A DNA stretch of 64,000 bases from Nitrososphaerota archaeon (GTDB lineage: Archaea > Thermoproteota > Nitrososphaeria > Nitrososphaerales > UBA183). Location: positions 6,788 through 70,787 of the forward strand of contig JAFLZE010000003.1 in assembly GCA_029785685.1 (NCBI GenBank), read 5' to 3'. Shown here one piece after another: positions 33,100 to 42,333 of the stretch. The notes below the pieces were generated by a model. That model was given only the letters and a program-made list of their open reading frames with translations, ran no database searches and was not told the DNA's origin. Every line of letters begins with the position of its first letter. The first letter of the stretch is position 1. The position numbers and the translations under genes are program-made.

Positions 33100-34020
33100 G
33101 TGCCCGCCATCGAAGTGAGCGGTCTGAAGAAGAAGTACGGGGACATCCAGGCCGTCGATGGGACTTCGTTCTCAGTGGATGAAGGCGAGGTCTTCTCCCT
33201 TCTGGGGCCGAACGGGGCGGGCAAGACAACCACCATCGAGATTCTCGAGGGGCTGAGGAACAAAGACTCGGGGACCGCCAAGGTCCTGGGGCTCGACCCA
33301 TGGGAATCAGGGTACGAGCTGCACAAGAGAATAGGGGTGATCCCCCAGGGGTTCAAGTTCCTAGACTATCCCACGCCCAGGGAAGCCCTCTCCTATTACG
33401 GCGCGCTCTTTGGGAGAAAGGTGGACCCAGATGAGCTGCTGAGGAGGGTGATCCTTGACGACGCGTCCAACGTCTGGTTCCAGAACCTCTCCGGGGGTCA
33501 GAAGCAGAAGCTTGGCATGGCGCTTTCGCTGGTCAACGACCCCCAGGTCGTGTTCCTGGACGAGCCGACGACGGGCCTCGACCCCCAGGCGCGAAGGGCG
33601 GTCTGGGAGGTGGTCAGGAAGCTCAAGGACGAAGGGAGGACAGTGATGCTGACCACCCACTACCTCGAAGAGGCCGAAGAGCTCGCCGACAGGGTGGCGA
33701 TAATGAAGCATGGGAAGATTGTGGCGATGGGGACCACCGCGGAGATAGAGTCCAAGTTCGGGTCAGGGCAGCGGATGGTGGTGAAGGGAGGCGACGACCT
33801 GCTGAAGTATCTCAGAGAGAGCACCAGGCTGCATGCTGAAGGGGGCGCGGGGAGCATCACCATCTTCCTAAGGGACAAGTCGGACGCGATGGTGGCGCTC
33901 GGCGCCATTGAGGAGTCCGGCGCGGCCTGGGAAGACCTCACGGTCAGGAGGGACAGCCTGGAAGACGTCTTCCTCAAGCTGGTCGGAGAGGGCGGGAGCA
34001 TCGAGAAGGGGGTCGAGTGA
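33100..34020 (+). CDS. ABC-2 exporter ATPase
   Basis: The ATPase has Walker A GPNGAGKTTT, the Q-loop VIPQGFKF, signature LSGGQKQKLGMALSLV, Walker B VVFLDEPTTGLDP and H-loop LTTHYLEEAEELADR. It is of the DrrA/CcmA exporter class and has a C-terminal regulatory extension of about 80 residues. GTG 33100 is favoured because TTTATAC at 33071-33077 predicts transcription there; GTG 33091 is a three-codon longer alternative. It overlaps the permease gene. Confidence 0.9.
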   Translation: MPAIEVSGLKKKYGDIQAVDGTSFSVDEGEVFSLLGPNGAGKTTTIEILEGLRNKDSGTAKVLGLDPWESGYELHKRIGVIPQGFKFLDYPTPREALSYYGALFGRKVDPDELLRRVILDDASNVWFQNLSGGQKQKLGMALSLVNDPQVVFLDEPTTGLDPQARRAVWEVVRKLKDEGRTVMLTTHYLEEAEELADRVAIMKHGKIVAMGTTAEIESKFGSGQRMVVKGGDDLLKYLRESTRLHAEGGAGSITIFLRDKSDAMVALGAIEESGAAWEDLTVRRDSLEDVFLKLVGEGGSIEKGVE

Positions 34021-35144
34021 TGGGGTTCAGCCTGAGCAGGATGGTCTCTGACCTGAAAATCTACGGCAAGTCGAGCCTCAGGAGCAGGGAGGGCTTCTTC
34101 TTCACACTGGTATTCCCAATCATACTCATCCTGCTCTTTGGGGCCATCTTCTCCGGGGGAGGGGCCAGCCAGTCCACGGTCTACGTGCAGAACCATGACA
34201 CAGGCCCGGTGGGGGCGACCTTCATCTCTGCCCTGAACAGCACGTCCAACTACTGCAGCACCAGCAGCGGCGCCGGCCTGTGCATGAGGCCCGTCCCGGC
34301 AGACCTGAACTTCTCCCAGTATCTCTCTTCGAAGTCGGCCTCGGATGGGATAATCATCCCTGCCAACTTCAGCCTCGCCTTCGAGTCAGGTCAGAAGGTG
34401 AATGTGACCGTCTTTGGAAACCCCTCGTCGACCGCCAGCGCCGTGGTTTCAGGGATAGTCGCAGAGGTGGTCAACGGATTCAACCTGCACGGCGCCACCG
34501 GCGTGCACCAGGTGGGGATAACGCCGCGCACCGCCGTGTCATCGAACTACAAGTACATCGACTTCCTGGTCCCCGGCCTCGTAGGCTTCGCAGCCCTCAC
34601 CAGCCCCATGTTCGCCATGGTCAACATCAGTTCCACCTATCGGCGCGACAAGGTGTTCAAGCTCCTTTCACTTACGCCGCTCACCAAGACAGAGTGGCTG
34701 CTGTCGAAGATAATCTGGTACGTCGGCACCACCGCGGTCTCATTCATGCTGATGGCCGCCGTCGGCGTCTATGCGTTCGGCGCCCACATAGCGCTGAACT
34801 GGGGGATAGGCATATTCTTGGTGCTGGGGCCGTTCTTCTTCGTCTCCCTGGGGATGCTGGTGGGGAGCGTCTCCAACACCCCCGAGGCCGCCTCGGTCGT
34901 AGGCAACCTTGTCACGTTCCCCATGATGTTCCTCTCGGGGACGTTCTTCCCAGTGAGCTCTATGCCCAAGTATCTCCAAGGGATCGCCCATGTCCTGCCT
35001 CTCTACTACATGATCGACGGGTTGAACGAGGTGATGATCTATGGTAACTTCGGCGCCGCCTACTTCGACATGGCGGTCCTCCTGGGCATCTCGGTGGTGG
35101 TCTTCGCCCTGGCTGTGAGGTTCTTCCGCTGGCGCGAAGACTGA
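34017..35144 (+). CDS. ABC-2 exporter permease
   Basis: The 375-residue permease has an N-terminal helix (FFFTLVFPIILILLFGAIFSG), a long extracellular domain of about 150 residues (STVYVQNHDTGPVGATFISA...), then five helices including the ABC-2 signature region FLVPGLVGFAALTSPMFAM and MFLSGTFFPVSSMPKYLQGIAHVLPLYYMIDGLNEVM. It pairs with the preceding ATPase to export drugs, lipids or polymers. GTG 34017 and ATG 34020 overlap the ATPase stop. The substrate is unknown. Confidence 0.88.
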   Translation: MMGFSLSRMVSDLKIYGKSSLRSREGFFFTLVFPIILILLFGAIFSGGGASQSTVYVQNHDTGPVGATFISALNSTSNYCSTSSGAGLCMRPVPADLNFSQYLSSKSASDGIIIPANFSLAFESGQKVNVTVFGNPSSTASAVVSGIVAEVVNGFNLHGATGVHQVGITPRTAVSSNYKYIDFLVPGLVGFAALTSPMFAMVNISSTYRRDKVFKLLSLTPLTKTEWLLSKIIWYVGTTAVSFMLMAAVGVYAFGAHIALNWGIGIFLVLGPFFFVSLGMLVGSVSNTPEAASVVGNLVTFPMMFLSGTFFPVSSMPKYLQGIAHVLPLYYMIDGLNEVMIYGNFGAAYFDMAVLLGISVVVFALAVRFFRWRED

Positions 35145-35157
35145 CCTGGTCCTCGCG

Positions 35158-35901
35158 TCAGACGACGTAGTTGAGGGGGTGCCTGGCGAGTTCCTCGTCG
35201 AGCTTCATGAAGGTCGAGACAGTGCCGACGTCGAACCACTCCTTCTCGGTGTAGAAAGCGCTCACCCTCCCGCCCCTGTGGATCATCTCAGGGACGAAGT
35301 CGGTCATCAGGTCTGGCCTCTTGCGGCCGGCCAACTTGCCCATCAGGGTCATGCCTTTCGGGCCGACGACCATGGGGCCGGTGGTCACGGTCAGGTCGAG
35401 CCTCGGCTTCTCCCTAAAGGACGTCACCAGCCCGTCGTCCACGTCTGCCACCCCCACCGGGAGGGAGTAACCCCTGTCAAGGACTAGCGTGAGGTCTGCC
35501 TTGGTCCTGCGATGGGTCTCTAGAAGCTGGGTCACCTCCAGGTCTGCCAGGATGTCTCCGTAGTAGATCAGGAGCTCGCCGCAGGCTATGGCGCCGTCTC
35601 GCAATGCGTGGGCTACTGCGTTCAGGCTCCCCTTGAGCCCCCTCTGGTCCTCGGAGTAGGACAGCTTCACGCCGTGTTGCGACCCGTCGCCGAAGTACCG
35701 TCTGATGTCCTCGGACCTATATCCGGTGAGCAGGGCGATGTTCGTGACTCCATGGCGCTTCATGATCGCTATGGTGTAGGCGAGGAGCGGCAGCTTCTTC
35801 GGCCCGATTGGTATCATGACCTTCTGAAAGTAGTCTGTGAGAGGCTTCAGCCGTTCCCCCCTTCCGCCGCATAGGATGGCGGCCTGAGTGACTCGGTGCA
35901 T
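35158..35901 (-). CDS. Sugar-phosphate nucleotidyltransferase
   Basis: The 247-residue protein starts MHRVTQAAILCGGRGERLKPLT, the nucleotide-binding motif of NDP-sugar pyrophosphorylases, with Lys in KVMIPIGPKKLPLLAYTI, then YYGDILADLE and EKEWFDVGT. It makes NDP-hexoses for glycan or lipid glycosylation. It has no hexapeptide repeat domain. ATG 35901 is 27 nt after GTATAAAC, so the 18-codon upstream extension of the frame is not used. It is convergent with the ABC exporter. Confidence 0.85.
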   Translation of the reverse strand: MHRVTQAAILCGGRGERLKPLTDYFQKVMIPIGPKKLPLLAYTIAIMKRHGVTNIALLTGYRSEDIRRYFGDGSQHGVKLSYSEDQRGLKGSLNAVAHALRDGAIACGELLIYYGDILADLEVTQLLETHRRTKADLTLVLDRGYSLPVGVADVDDGLVTSFREKPRLDLTVTTGPMVVGPKGMTLMGKLAGRKRPDLMTDFVPEMIHRGGRVSAFYTEKEWFDVGTVSTFMKLDEELARHPLNYVV

Positions 35902-36051
35902 GGTAGTCCCCGCGGGGCATTCGGTATAAACCGTTGGTGGCGCGGTCAGCGCCACCTAGGCAGGTGACGTGCCGGGCTTGGCTGCCTGGGACGGCCGCAT
36001 GGAGAAGCCGTGACCGCGGAGCCGCTTCTGCTTCGGAGCTGTCGGCCCGCC

Positions 36052-37059
36052 CTACCTCTCCCGGACCTGTTGGAAAGACGGCGCGTCGGTCGGGGTGACG
36101 TCAAGCGGCCCGGTCCGTCCGAGCCTGTTGACATCGAGCCTCACGAGGCCACCTGCGGGGGACTTGGAGACCGCCAGAAGGAGGTCTTTGGTCTGTTTGA
36201 CCGCAGCACCGTCGGCGCCTACTATGACGTCCCCGCTCCTGAGCCCTGCGTAGTGGGCCGGACTGCGGGGGACGACCTCGGCGACCAGGAGCCCCCGGTC
36301 GGCCTGCAGGTTGTACCTGCGAGCCAATTGGGGGGTCACGTCGACACCCGAGATGCCGATCCAGCGCCGGCTGACCCTGCCGTTTTCGAGTATCTCCTGG
36401 GCGATCTTCTTGACAGTGTTGATCGGGATGGCGAACCCCATCCCCTGGGCATAAGGGATCATCATGGTGGTCATCCCGATGACATTCCCCCCAAGATCTG
36501 CCAGGGGCCCTCCGCTGTTGCCTGGGTTGACAGCCGCGTCTGTCTGCAGGAGCCCTTCGAAGATGAAGTCAGTCCCCGGGAGCGGCCTCCCTTTCGCGCT
36601 CAGCACGCCCATCGAGACGGTGGGTCCGCCGGGGAGCGCAAGCGCGTTGCCGATGGCGAGGACAAACTGCCCCACCTGGACCGACTCAGAGTCACCCAGG
36701 TCTGCCGCCGGGAGCTCCGACGCGTCTACCCTGATGACGGCGACATCGGTGGCGTCGTCTGAGCCGACCACTTTCCCTGTGAAGGTCCGGCCGTCCTTGA
36801 GGCTTACATGGACCTGGCTGGCCCCGTCGATGACGTGGTTGTTCGTGACGATGAGCCCGCCCCTGTCCAGGACGATCCCTGACCCCTGGCCTTCGAGGGG
36901 GACCAACCCGAAGAACCGCCGCTCCAGCCTCATGCTGGATACGCTGACGATGCTTTCGCTGACCTTCTCCACCGCTCCGACCACCTGGCTCTCGAATCCT
37001 GAAAGTGCCATGGCCAGCCCCGGCTTCCGCCCCCTATTGTTGAGTGGCTTCGCGCGCAT
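36052..37059 (-). CDS. htrA: HtrA/DegP-like serine protease
   Basis: The 335-residue protein has the S1C protease domain with His in IVTNNHVIDG, Asp in DDATDVAVIRVD and Ser in AAVNPGNSGGPLADL, followed by one PDZ domain (DRGLLVAEVVPRSPAHYAGLRSGDVIVGADG). No signal peptide or N-terminal helix is evident, so a cytosolic protease-chaperone is possible. ATG 37059 lies 25 nt after a TTATC promoter element; ATG 37068 is an alternative. It diverges from the HxlR regulator. Confidence 0.9.
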   Translation of the reverse strand: MRAKPLNNRGRKPGLAMALSGFESQVVGAVEKVSESIVSVSSMRLERRFFGLVPLEGQGSGIVLDRGGLIVTNNHVIDGASQVHVSLKDGRTFTGKVVGSDDATDVAVIRVDASELPAADLGDSESVQVGQFVLAIGNALALPGGPTVSMGVLSAKGRPLPGTDFIFEGLLQTDAAVNPGNSGGPLADLGGNVIGMTTMMIPYAQGMGFAIPINTVKKIAQEILENGRVSRRWIGISGVDVTPQLARRYNLQADRGLLVAEVVPRSPAHYAGLRSGDVIVGADGAAVKQTKDLLLAVSKSPAGGLVRLDVNRLGRTGPLDVTPTDAPSFQQVRER

Positions 37060-37172
37060 GTCGCTCACACCCTGGCATGTGATAAGGCGTCTGCCGCGCC
37101 CATCGCCTTGGCGCGCCGTCTGGAGAGCGCCCAGCTACACTTTAAAGCAAGCGCCCCCGGTCACGGGCAGCC

Positions 37173-37556
37173 ATGGCTAGCCTAGCCAAGTCGGAACAGC
37201 TCGACCGGAAGGTTCTGGACTCGTGCGCGGTCGTGCACCAGACGTGGAACGAGATCACCAGGACCTGGACCCTACCGACCATCCACATGCTGGGGCAGAT
37301 AGAGCCCACCAGGTTCAACGAGCTGAAACGGCACATAGTCGGGATAAGCGCCACATCCCTGGCCGAGCGCCTCGCCCAGCTGGAGAAGTTCGGCGTGGTG
37401 CAGAGGAAGGTCTATGCCGAGGAGAAGCCGAAGATAGAGTACTCGCTCACCGTGAAGGGGCACGAGATCTACAAGATACTCCTCGAACTGGCTTCGTGGT
37501 CGAAGCGCTGGGCCGGCAAAGAGCCGAACAGCAGAGAGTTCCTGGTTCCGAAGTGA
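37173..37556 (+). CDS. HxlR-family transcriptional regulator
   Basis: The 127-residue protein has the HxlR winged helix: TWTLPTIHMLGQIEPTRFNELKRHIVGISATSLAERLAQLEKFGVVQRKVYAEEKPKIEYSLTVKG. A Cys near the N-terminus (SCAVVH) could sense redox, as in some relatives. TTTAAAG at 37141-37147 puts the promoter 27 nt before ATG 37173. It may regulate the divergent htrA, but no operator is evident. Confidence 0.87.
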   Translation: MASLAKSEQLDRKVLDSCAVVHQTWNEITRTWTLPTIHMLGQIEPTRFNELKRHIVGISATSLAERLAQLEKFGVVQRKVYAEEKPKIEYSLTVKGHEIYKILLELASWSKRWAGKEPNSREFLVPK

Positions 37557-37632
37557 CGGAAGGGCTCGCGGTCGCCCCTGGGCGAGGCCAGACCCCGACA
37601 GTCGTATTAAGTGGCTGAGGAGTGCGGTCATT

Positions 37633-38073
37633 ATGGAGAAGTTCACAGTCAATCCAGTCGAAGTGATGAGGCAGTACCGGACGATAGCGGTGGTCGGCGC
37701 CTCGAAGAACCCGGAGAAGGAGGCGTTCACCGTCCCTGCGTACCTCCAGGCGCAGGGATACACCATCATCCCCGTCAACCCTACCGCAGACGTGGTGAAC
37801 GGGAGCAAGGCGTACCCGACCCTCGCCGGTATCCCCAAGGAGGTGGCGGAGAAGGTGGAGGTGGTCGACGTGTTCAGGCCCTCGGAAGAGTTCCCCGAGG
37901 TCGCCAGGCAAGTGGCTGAGATGAAGAAGAACACCGGACGGCCCTTCGTCTTCTGGGGGCAGCTAGGGCTGGAGAACGAGGAGGCGAAGAAGATTCTGTC
38001 CGAGGCGAAGATAGACTATGTGATGGACAAGTGCATGAGGGTGGAACACCGGGTCATGGTCGGGTGGAAGTGA
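37633..38073 (+). CDS. CoA-binding domain protein
   Basis: The 146-residue protein is a lone CoA_binding_2 Rossmann domain: YRTIAVVGASKNPEKEAFTVPAYLQAQGYTIIPVNPTADVVNG, then VEVVDVFRPSEEFPEVARQV and VFWGQLGLENEEA. A Cys in MDKCMRVEH near the end is conserved in this family. The fold is that of the succinyl-CoA synthetase alpha N-domain; the partner and role are unknown. It is a single gene. Confidence 0.85.
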   Translation: MEKFTVNPVEVMRQYRTIAVVGASKNPEKEAFTVPAYLQAQGYTIIPVNPTADVVNGSKAYPTLAGIPKEVAEKVEVVDVFRPSEEFPEVARQVAEMKKNTGRPFVFWGQLGLENEEAKKILSEAKIDYVMDKCMRVEHRVMVGWK

Positions 38074-38242
38074 GAGACCGGCGCGCCGCTTTCCCTGACT
38101 GCGGGCAGACAGCCGCTTCGGCGTCGTCCTGGAGCCTCGCCGATACTGCCTAGCTTGTTACAGCTCCGTGGAGTAGCCAGGGGCGCCCTTCAAGGGGCGA
38201 CTCGCCACGTCGTGCCGTCCAACAGGGCCTTCGGCCGAGACG

Positions 38243-38422
38243 CTTCTGACGCAATCCATTCGTGGCCTTTCCGCGGTGTCGAATCCTGAGCATCAGGGCA
38301 TCTGATCCAGTCAGGGCGTAGATTATCCTGTAGTCGCCGACCCTGAGCTTGAACAGCCCTGCGAACTCGCCATGTAGCGATTCCCCGTATCTCTGGTCCC
38401 CCCGGACCTCGGCGTTGCCACC
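38243..38422 (-). pseudogene. RelE/ParE-family toxin remnant
   Basis: Within a longer open frame, the segment RGGNAEVRGDQRYGESLHGEFAGLFKLRVGDYRIIYALTGSDALMLRIRHRGKAT matches the C-terminal half of RelE/StbE-type toxins (GLYKLRVGDYRIIY and the RHR end). The N-terminal half is not recognisable, and downstream residues look unrelated. There is no adjacent antitoxin. It is probably a decayed toxin gene. Confidence 0.65.
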
Positions 38423-38479
38423 TCTGCCTAGGGTCCCAAAGGCGCATCCAGTACGAGAAGTGCAGGCTCGTACGGGTAG

Positions 38480-38869
38480 ACCTACTCGTGCAAGCTGGCA
38501 GGAGGTGAGCTGTGGCAGAACGACTCGTTCCCCTTCCAGGAATACGCGATGAACTCGACCATACTGCACCTGCCGGCCGTGAGTTCGCGGTTGGCTTCCA
38601 ACGGCTACTCGGTCTCCGAACTGAGGCCCTATGGGGGGCTTTACTCCACGTGCGGAAACCCGTATGACTTCTCCGATGGCACTGTAAGCTTCGGCAACAA
38701 CGGAACGACCTATCTCGTCTGCGAGTGCATCGTGACCAGTTCGCGTGACGGACTGGTCATTGGCGCCTGGGTGGCTCCGGGTTCGATAACCATCGGGAAG
38801 ATCTTCGCATACGACACAGCCGGTCCAGGAGGTCTGAATTATGGCGGTCCGGGCCTTGCACCCAGCTGA
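38480..38869 (+). pseudogene. Gene fragment of unknown secreted-type protein
   Basis: The frame is open from a TAG at 38477-38479, with the first ATG at 38549, and ends at 38869. The sequence (GGELWQNDSFPFQEYAMNSTILHLPAVSS... TCGNPYDFSDGTVSFGNNGTTYLVCECIVTS) is rich in Ser/Thr/Asn/Gly, as in extracellular archaeal proteins, but has no signal peptide. It reads like the C-terminal piece of a larger surface or secreted protein. It overlaps the region of the toxin remnant, so the segment 38.1-38.9 kb appears to be gene debris. Confidence 0.4.
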
Positions 38870-39039
38870 CGCTTGAGGGAGCAGGACATACATCCTTCTA
38901 GCATGGGACCCGTTCTCGGTTCCCATTCGACGCCACGCTCATGCTGTCCGACCCAGATCTCTTGAGTCCGTCATTGCGGTGGCTGCCGGCGCACAGCGTG
39001 AGACAGACTTATCCGAACCCCCTATAGGACGCGCAAAAG

Positions 39040-40509
39040 TTGCCACTCGCATACAAGTACGTCGTCCTCATCAATACCACCATCGGCGCCTTCATGGCGG
39101 TCCTCGACTCCAACATCGTGCTCATAGCCCTCCCGACCATAACCAAGGACCTCCACGCGACCCCCTTCGAGGCAGTCTGGATCATAATGGGGTATATCCT
39201 GGTGACCGCCTCCCTTCTGATGACCTTTGGGAGGCTCTCTGACATCTTCGGGCGGGTGAAGCTCTACAACCTCGGTTTTGCCCTGTTCACCGTCGGCTCC
39301 GCCCTGTGCAGCATCGCGCCGAACGGGTTGGCCCTGGTGGGGTTCAGGCTCGTGCAAGGGTCTGGCGGAGCGTTGATCTTCTCCAACGCCGCCGCGCTCC
39401 TCACCGACGCGTTCCCTGCCACTGAACGGGGGAGGGCTCTGGGGCTCAACCAGGTCGCCGGGACCGTCGGGTCGGTCATTGGCTTGGCGCTGGGGGGGAT
39501 ACTGGCGGGCTCGTTCCTCGGCTGGAGGTCGATATTTTGGATCAACGTCCCCTTTGGGTCTTTCGCCACCATCTGGGCTTACTTCAAGCTCAGGGAGCTC
39601 TCTGAGCCGCGCCGGACCGAGAAGCTGGACCTTCTGGGGAACGTGCTGTTTTCGGGGGGGCTGACGGTCTTCCTCGTCGGCCTGATGCTCGGCGCCCTGA
39701 TCGGCTGGGCCCCTGCCTACCTGGGGGTGATGACGGTCGGGATAGCCATGGTAGCAGGCTTCGTGATCACCGAGGCGAGGGTGCGGTATCCCCTGATGGA
39801 CCTGTCCCTGTTCAGGATCAAGGCGTTCGCCACTGGGATGGCGAGCAACCTTCTCGCCTCCGTCGCCAGGGGAGGGGTGTCGCTTGTCCTGGTCTTCTAC
39901 TTCCAGGGGGTGCTCCTGCTTGACGCCTTCACAGCGGGGCTCTGGCTCATCCCGTTTTCGGTCGCCTTCGTGACACTCGGCCCCCTGAGCGGGTACCTCT
40001 CGGACAAGGTCGGATCCAGAGGGTTGTCGACGGCAGGGCTGCTCGTCACCTCGGTGGCGCTGTTCTGGTTCGGTCTGTTCCCCTTCGGGAACTCGTCTGA
40101 CTACATCGAGCTGCTCGTGCCCATGGTGCTGGCGGGGGCGGGCGGTGGCATGTTCGTGGCGCCGAACGTGGCGTCGGTGATGAATGCGACCCCGGCGGCG
40201 CGGAGGGGAATAGCGTCAGGGATGAACTCGACCCTGGTGAACACGGGGTTCCTGCTCAGCCTCGGACTCGCGTTCGCAGTGATGGCGGCCAGCGTCCCTA
40301 CCACGGTCCTCCAGGGCATCTTCGCCGGGACCGCCTCATCCATCTGCCCCCCGGCCGGGGCCTGCGCGGTCTTGGAGCGGTTCGTGGGGTCGTTGCACAG
40401 CGTGTTTCTGATAATGGGATTCATCAGCTTGTTCGGCGCCGTGCCGGCGTACATGACGAAGAAGCAGAAGGCTGACTACCACCCTGGACCGGCCGCCCCC
40501 TCTGAGTGA
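39040..40509 (+). CDS. MFS multidrug efflux transporter (EmrB/QacA type)
   Basis: The 489-residue protein has 14 predicted helices and the DHA2 motifs VLDSNIVLIALPTI in helix 1, LMTFGRLSDIFGRVKLY in loop 2-3 and LVQGSGGALIFSNAAALL in helix 4. The GTVGSVIGLALGGILAG stretch is the antiporter motif C. It exports hydrophobic drugs or metabolites by proton antiport. The start is TTG 39040. It is convergent with the HerA gene. Confidence 0.88.
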   Translation: MPLAYKYVVLINTTIGAFMAVLDSNIVLIALPTITKDLHATPFEAVWIIMGYILVTASLLMTFGRLSDIFGRVKLYNLGFALFTVGSALCSIAPNGLALVGFRLVQGSGGALIFSNAAALLTDAFPATERGRALGLNQVAGTVGSVIGLALGGILAGSFLGWRSIFWINVPFGSFATIWAYFKLRELSEPRRTEKLDLLGNVLFSGGLTVFLVGLMLGALIGWAPAYLGVMTVGIAMVAGFVITEARVRYPLMDLSLFRIKAFATGMASNLLASVARGGVSLVLVFYFQGVLLLDAFTAGLWLIPFSVAFVTLGPLSGYLSDKVGSRGLSTAGLLVTSVALFWFGLFPFGNSSDYIELLVPMVLAGAGGGMFVAPNVASVMNATPAARRGIASGMNSTLVNTGFLLSLGLAFAVMAASVPTTVLQGIFAGTASSICPPAGACAVLERFVGSLHSVFLIMGFISLFGAVPAYMTKKQKADYHPGPAAPSE

Positions 40510-40531
40510 CCACCGGCGAGACGACGGGACA

Positions 40532-42331
40532 TTACTTCAGGTACTTGTCCAGGATCTCTTCGTTGTTCTCCGCGTGAAAGAAAACAGGGATGTTCTGAGT
40601 GGCCGTGGCCTTGAAACTGGTCAGGAGCCAGTCTCCGTTCTGGAAGGCCAGCGTCCTTTCCATGAAGGCGTCGTCTATGGCGAAGGTGTCCGAGATGAGC
40701 TGTCGGTCATAGGGTCTCGGCATCGTCGACACGAAGTAGGTGTGAAGCTGCTGAAGGGCGTTGGTGTTCAGGTGGGCGACCCTCTGGGTGCCGACCCAGC
40801 AGTTGAGATGGTATTTCCTGCCGTGCCTGAGGAGCCGCTCCAGAGCCCTGCTCGACTGGTCCGTGCCGTCCTCCTTCCTGGTGTTCTGGGGGATGAACTC
40901 CTGCGCTTCGTCGATTACGAACAGCACGCGGGGAGAGAGGGTGAAGCTCCGCTTGCGCCTCCTGAAGACCTCGTTGATGACGTTGGCGGTCTCGAGTCTG
41001 GCGTCCTCGGCCTCCGGGAGGTTGACGACGAACACCCTAGGCGAGCCCTTGTCTGTAGAGAGTATCTCCTCCGAGAGCCTACTCCAGCTGTAACCTTCTT
41101 CCTCCTCTTCGATTTCCGGGATGGACTCCACTATCCGGGCGAGGCTGTCGAATGCCTTCTTCAGCGCGCTGTTCGCCGGGAGGTCTGCTAGCAGCGGCTG
41201 TATCTTTCGGATGAGGTCCATGGTCTTGGCGTCAAACCTGGCCTCGATGTCGAGCTTGTTCTCGCGGAGGAACCCCTTGATGAGTTCTATCACCTGGGGG
41301 ACGAGTATCTTCTGTTGGACGGGCCCATACTTCTCGTTGAGGGTGTTGGACAGTACCTCGACGATTCCCTCATAGGTGCTGAACCTCGCTGCATCCTCCT
41401 CCCCGGCCATCCTGGTCTGGAGGAACTCGACCTTCCCTGCCGCGAACAGCTGGGCTATCTTGGGGTAGAAGTCCTTCTCTCTTCCGGTAAGCGCTTCGGG
41501 AGTGGCGTGGCGCTTGAAGTATTCGGCCTCGGGGCTCTTGCTGTCCTTGAACGAATCAGTGAAAAGCACGCGGCTCGGAAGGCGGTTGAGGACGTCGAGT
41601 ATGTGTATCCCGTACTCTGCCGAGACGTCGAAGATGACCACCTTGAGGTCAGGTATGGCGTGGAGCGCCTTGCGTATGACGGTTGCAGTGAGGTTGGACT
41701 TGCCGCTGCCTGTGAAGGCGAACGTCCCGCTCATGTAATGTATCAGCTGCTCCAGGTTGACCGAGAACGCTATGGAGCCGTCGGTGAAGCCTAGGAGCTT
41801 CCCCAGCGAGTAGTCGTCCGCGTCGCGCCCCTGCGGCTTGAAGCAGATGAGCTCTTCTATCGCCTCTTTGCTGAGTAGCTTCACCTGGCTGCCTGTGAGC
41901 GGGGCCATCGCCCTCCTCTCATAAGAGACGCCGTCAGCCGCCGTCTTCATCACGTGACCTATGGGCGCGGCGACTATCTCTATCCAGGTGCTCTTCGATC
42001 CCTTCTCCCATTCTTTCTGGATGAGATCCATGAACTCAGTCCTGATGGCCGCAGGCTGAGAGCGGTCGAGAGTGAGCATCGAGTAGTGCATTGGATAGAC
42101 GTCTGCTATCTCGTAGAGCGAGTACGAGCTGTTGGCCCCCAGCGCCTGGACGTTGGGGATGGCGATCAGCTGCCCCATTGCCAGCCGCTTGATCACGTTG
42201 GGGGTGTATTCGCAGTCGACCCTTGCGGTACGGAAGGTGACAGTCGAGTTGTCCACCGTGGAGCGTGTGGTGGTCGCAATCTCACGGAGCCGGGCTTTGA
42301 ACTCGCCATCGAGGTCGTCGAAGGGCTGCAT
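40532..42331 (-). CDS. herA: HerA DNA-end translocase
   Basis: The 599-residue protein has an N-terminal beta-barrel (HAS) region, Walker A AFTGSGKSN, Walker B VLFVIDEAQEFIP and the arginine-finger region ALERLLRHGRKYHLNCWVGTQR. Helical sections in the middle (residues about 270-400) match canonical HerA. HerA hexamers pump DNA to the NurA nuclease during end resection with Mre11-Rad50. The NurA-like gene lies immediately upstream (2-nt gap), the classic pair; Mre11-Rad50 genes are not in the window. Confidence 0.88.
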   Translation of the reverse strand: MQPFDDLDGEFKARLREIATTTRSTVDNSTVTFRTARVDCEYTPNVIKRLAMGQLIAIPNVQALGANSSYSLYEIADVYPMHYSMLTLDRSQPAAIRTEFMDLIQKEWEKGSKSTWIEIVAAPIGHVMKTAADGVSYERRAMAPLTGSQVKLLSKEAIEELICFKPQGRDADDYSLGKLLGFTDGSIAFSVNLEQLIHYMSGTFAFTGSGKSNLTATVIRKALHAIPDLKVVIFDVSAEYGIHILDVLNRLPSRVLFTDSFKDSKSPEAEYFKRHATPEALTGREKDFYPKIAQLFAAGKVEFLQTRMAGEEDAARFSTYEGIVEVLSNTLNEKYGPVQQKILVPQVIELIKGFLRENKLDIEARFDAKTMDLIRKIQPLLADLPANSALKKAFDSLARIVESIPEIEEEEEGYSWSRLSEEILSTDKGSPRVFVVNLPEAEDARLETANVINEVFRRRKRSFTLSPRVLFVIDEAQEFIPQNTRKEDGTDQSSRALERLLRHGRKYHLNCWVGTQRVAHLNTNALQQLHTYFVSTMPRPYDRQLISDTFAIDDAFMERTLAFQNGDWLLTSFKATATQNIPVFFHAENNEEILDKYLK

Positions 42332-42333
42332 CG

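Noticed and set aside
36010..36762. A protein on the plus strand opposite the HtrA gene
   Set aside because: The minus strand encodes a complete serine protease with catalytic triad and PDZ domain; the plus-strand frame is a shadow without recognisable features.
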